A stretch of DNA of 64,000 bases from Oleisolibacter albus (lineage in GTDB: Bacteria; Pseudomonadota; Alphaproteobacteria; Azospirillales; Azospirillaceae). Position numbers and translations under genes: made by a program. Location: NCBI RefSeq assembly GCF_003336875.1, contig NZ_QGNJ01000017.1, forward strand, positions 1-64,000, in the 5' to 3' direction. This document shows, one piece after another, positions 63,703 to 64,000 of the stretch (positions are counted from its first letter, which is position 1; every line of letters begins with the position of its first letter). The notes beneath the pieces are model-generated. The model was not told the DNA's origin and searched no databases. It saw nothing but the letters and a program-made list of their open reading frames with translations.

Positions 63703-64000
63703 TTACAGGGCCAGGTCCACCAGCACCGGCACATGGTCGCTGGGCTTGGGTTCCCAGCCGCGGGCCTCGCGCAGGACGCGGGTGCCGGTCAGGGCCGGGG
63801 CCAGGGGCGGCGTGACCCAGACATGGTCCAGCCGCCGGCCGCGGTCGCTGGCGGCCCAGTCCGCCGACCGGTAGGACCACCATGTATAGAGCTTCTCGCT
63901 GTCCGGCACGAAGCGGCGCACGGCATCGACCCAGTCCAGCGACCGTTGCAGCGCCGTCAGCTTCTCCACCTCCACCGGTGTGTGGCTGACCACGTCCAGC
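63703..64000 (-). CDS. Exodeoxyribonuclease III family protein, C-terminal part (cut by window edge)
   Basis: The visible 98 codons include RSADWAASDRGRRLDHVWVT and the ending KPSDHVPVLVDLAL, which are the last two active-site motifs of ExoIII/AP-endonuclease. The N-terminal part lies beyond 64000. It would act on abasic sites or 3' ends in DNA repair. It is convergent with murU. Confidence 0.88.
   Translation of the reverse strand, partial: LDVVSHTPVEVEKLTALQRSLDWVDAVRRFVPDSEKLYTWWSYRSADWAASDRGRRLDHVWVTPPLAPALTGTRVLREARGWEPKPSDHVPVLVDLAL

Overview
The window is a 64-kb piece of a high-GC alphaproteobacterial chromosome that contains the replication origin. Gene content points to the order Rhodospirillales (an Azospirillum-like relative; this is inference). 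Supporting points are the hemE-origin-ppsR arrangement known from alphaproteobacteria, the mnmE-mnmG-rsmG-parA-parB block, a MucR/Ros regulator, ornithine-lipid genes, bactofilin, and an incomplete PTS with HPr kinase and RapZ. Nearly every gene is ordinary chromosomal housekeeping. The only mobile DNA seen is the tail of an IS3-family element at the left edge.

Layout. 1-0.6 kb: IS3 transposase 3' end and terminal repeat, then a small thioredoxin-fold gene. 0.8-2.3 kb: a soluble PAS-PAS chemoreceptor. 2.3-6.3 kb: a minus-strand regulatory PTS cluster (hprK, rapZ, EIIA-Man, HPr, EI). 6.4-9.9 kb: addA without addB, divergent from cysK, with an inverted repeat lying over the likely cysK promoter. 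11.6-16.5 kb: a TSUP transporter, moeB, a DsrE protein, mutM, enoyl-CoA hydratase and rpsT. 17.2-18.6 kb: dnaA. 18.7-24.6 kb (minus strand): an Rrf2 regulator, dut, coaBC, an orphan FlgC-like protein, an ACT protein, parB, parA and rsmG. 24.7-29 kb: gdx/sugE, mnmG, mnmE, a 2Fe-2S protein and a DUF6489 protein. 29-33 kb: three plus-strand metabolic genes. 33.3-37.1 kb: dnaQ, coaE, aroE, maf and ppsR (minus strand). 37.14-37.54 kb: oriC. 37.5-48.7 kb (mostly plus): hemE, hemH, a cyclase (minus), nfuA, a Bax-like glucosaminidase behind a strongly folded leader, tsaB, rimI, tusA (minus), mucR, olsB, olsA and an MltB-type transglycosylase. 49-64 kb: a QorB/HxlR divergent pair, a Pat-type acetyltransferase, ppa, a PfkB kinase, an EI24 protein, bactofilin, nth, an AraC-Ogt fusion, an FNR, tsaE, amgK, murU and the 3' part of an exonuclease III gene.

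How it fits together. DnaA (17.2 kb), ParA/ParB (22-24 kb), four parS-like 16-mers (24.6, 26.9, 28.3 and 33.2 kb) and oriC with several DnaA boxes (37.1-37.5 kb) place replication initiation and origin segregation within 20 kb. Most genes left of oriC run on the minus strand and most just right of it on the plus strand, as expected for replication leading away from the origin. The wall-recycling and wall-shaping genes (amgK/murU, glucosaminidase, transglycosylase, bactofilin) and the ornithine-lipid genes give the right half an envelope theme.

No defence island, prophage, CRISPR array, tRNA or rRNA gene was found. The most interesting unexplained signals are the folded RNA-like leader before the glucosaminidase gene, the repeat-rich spacer after cysK, the inverted repeat over the cysK promoter, the MutM zinc finger lacking its last cysteine, and the separation of addA and murU from addB.
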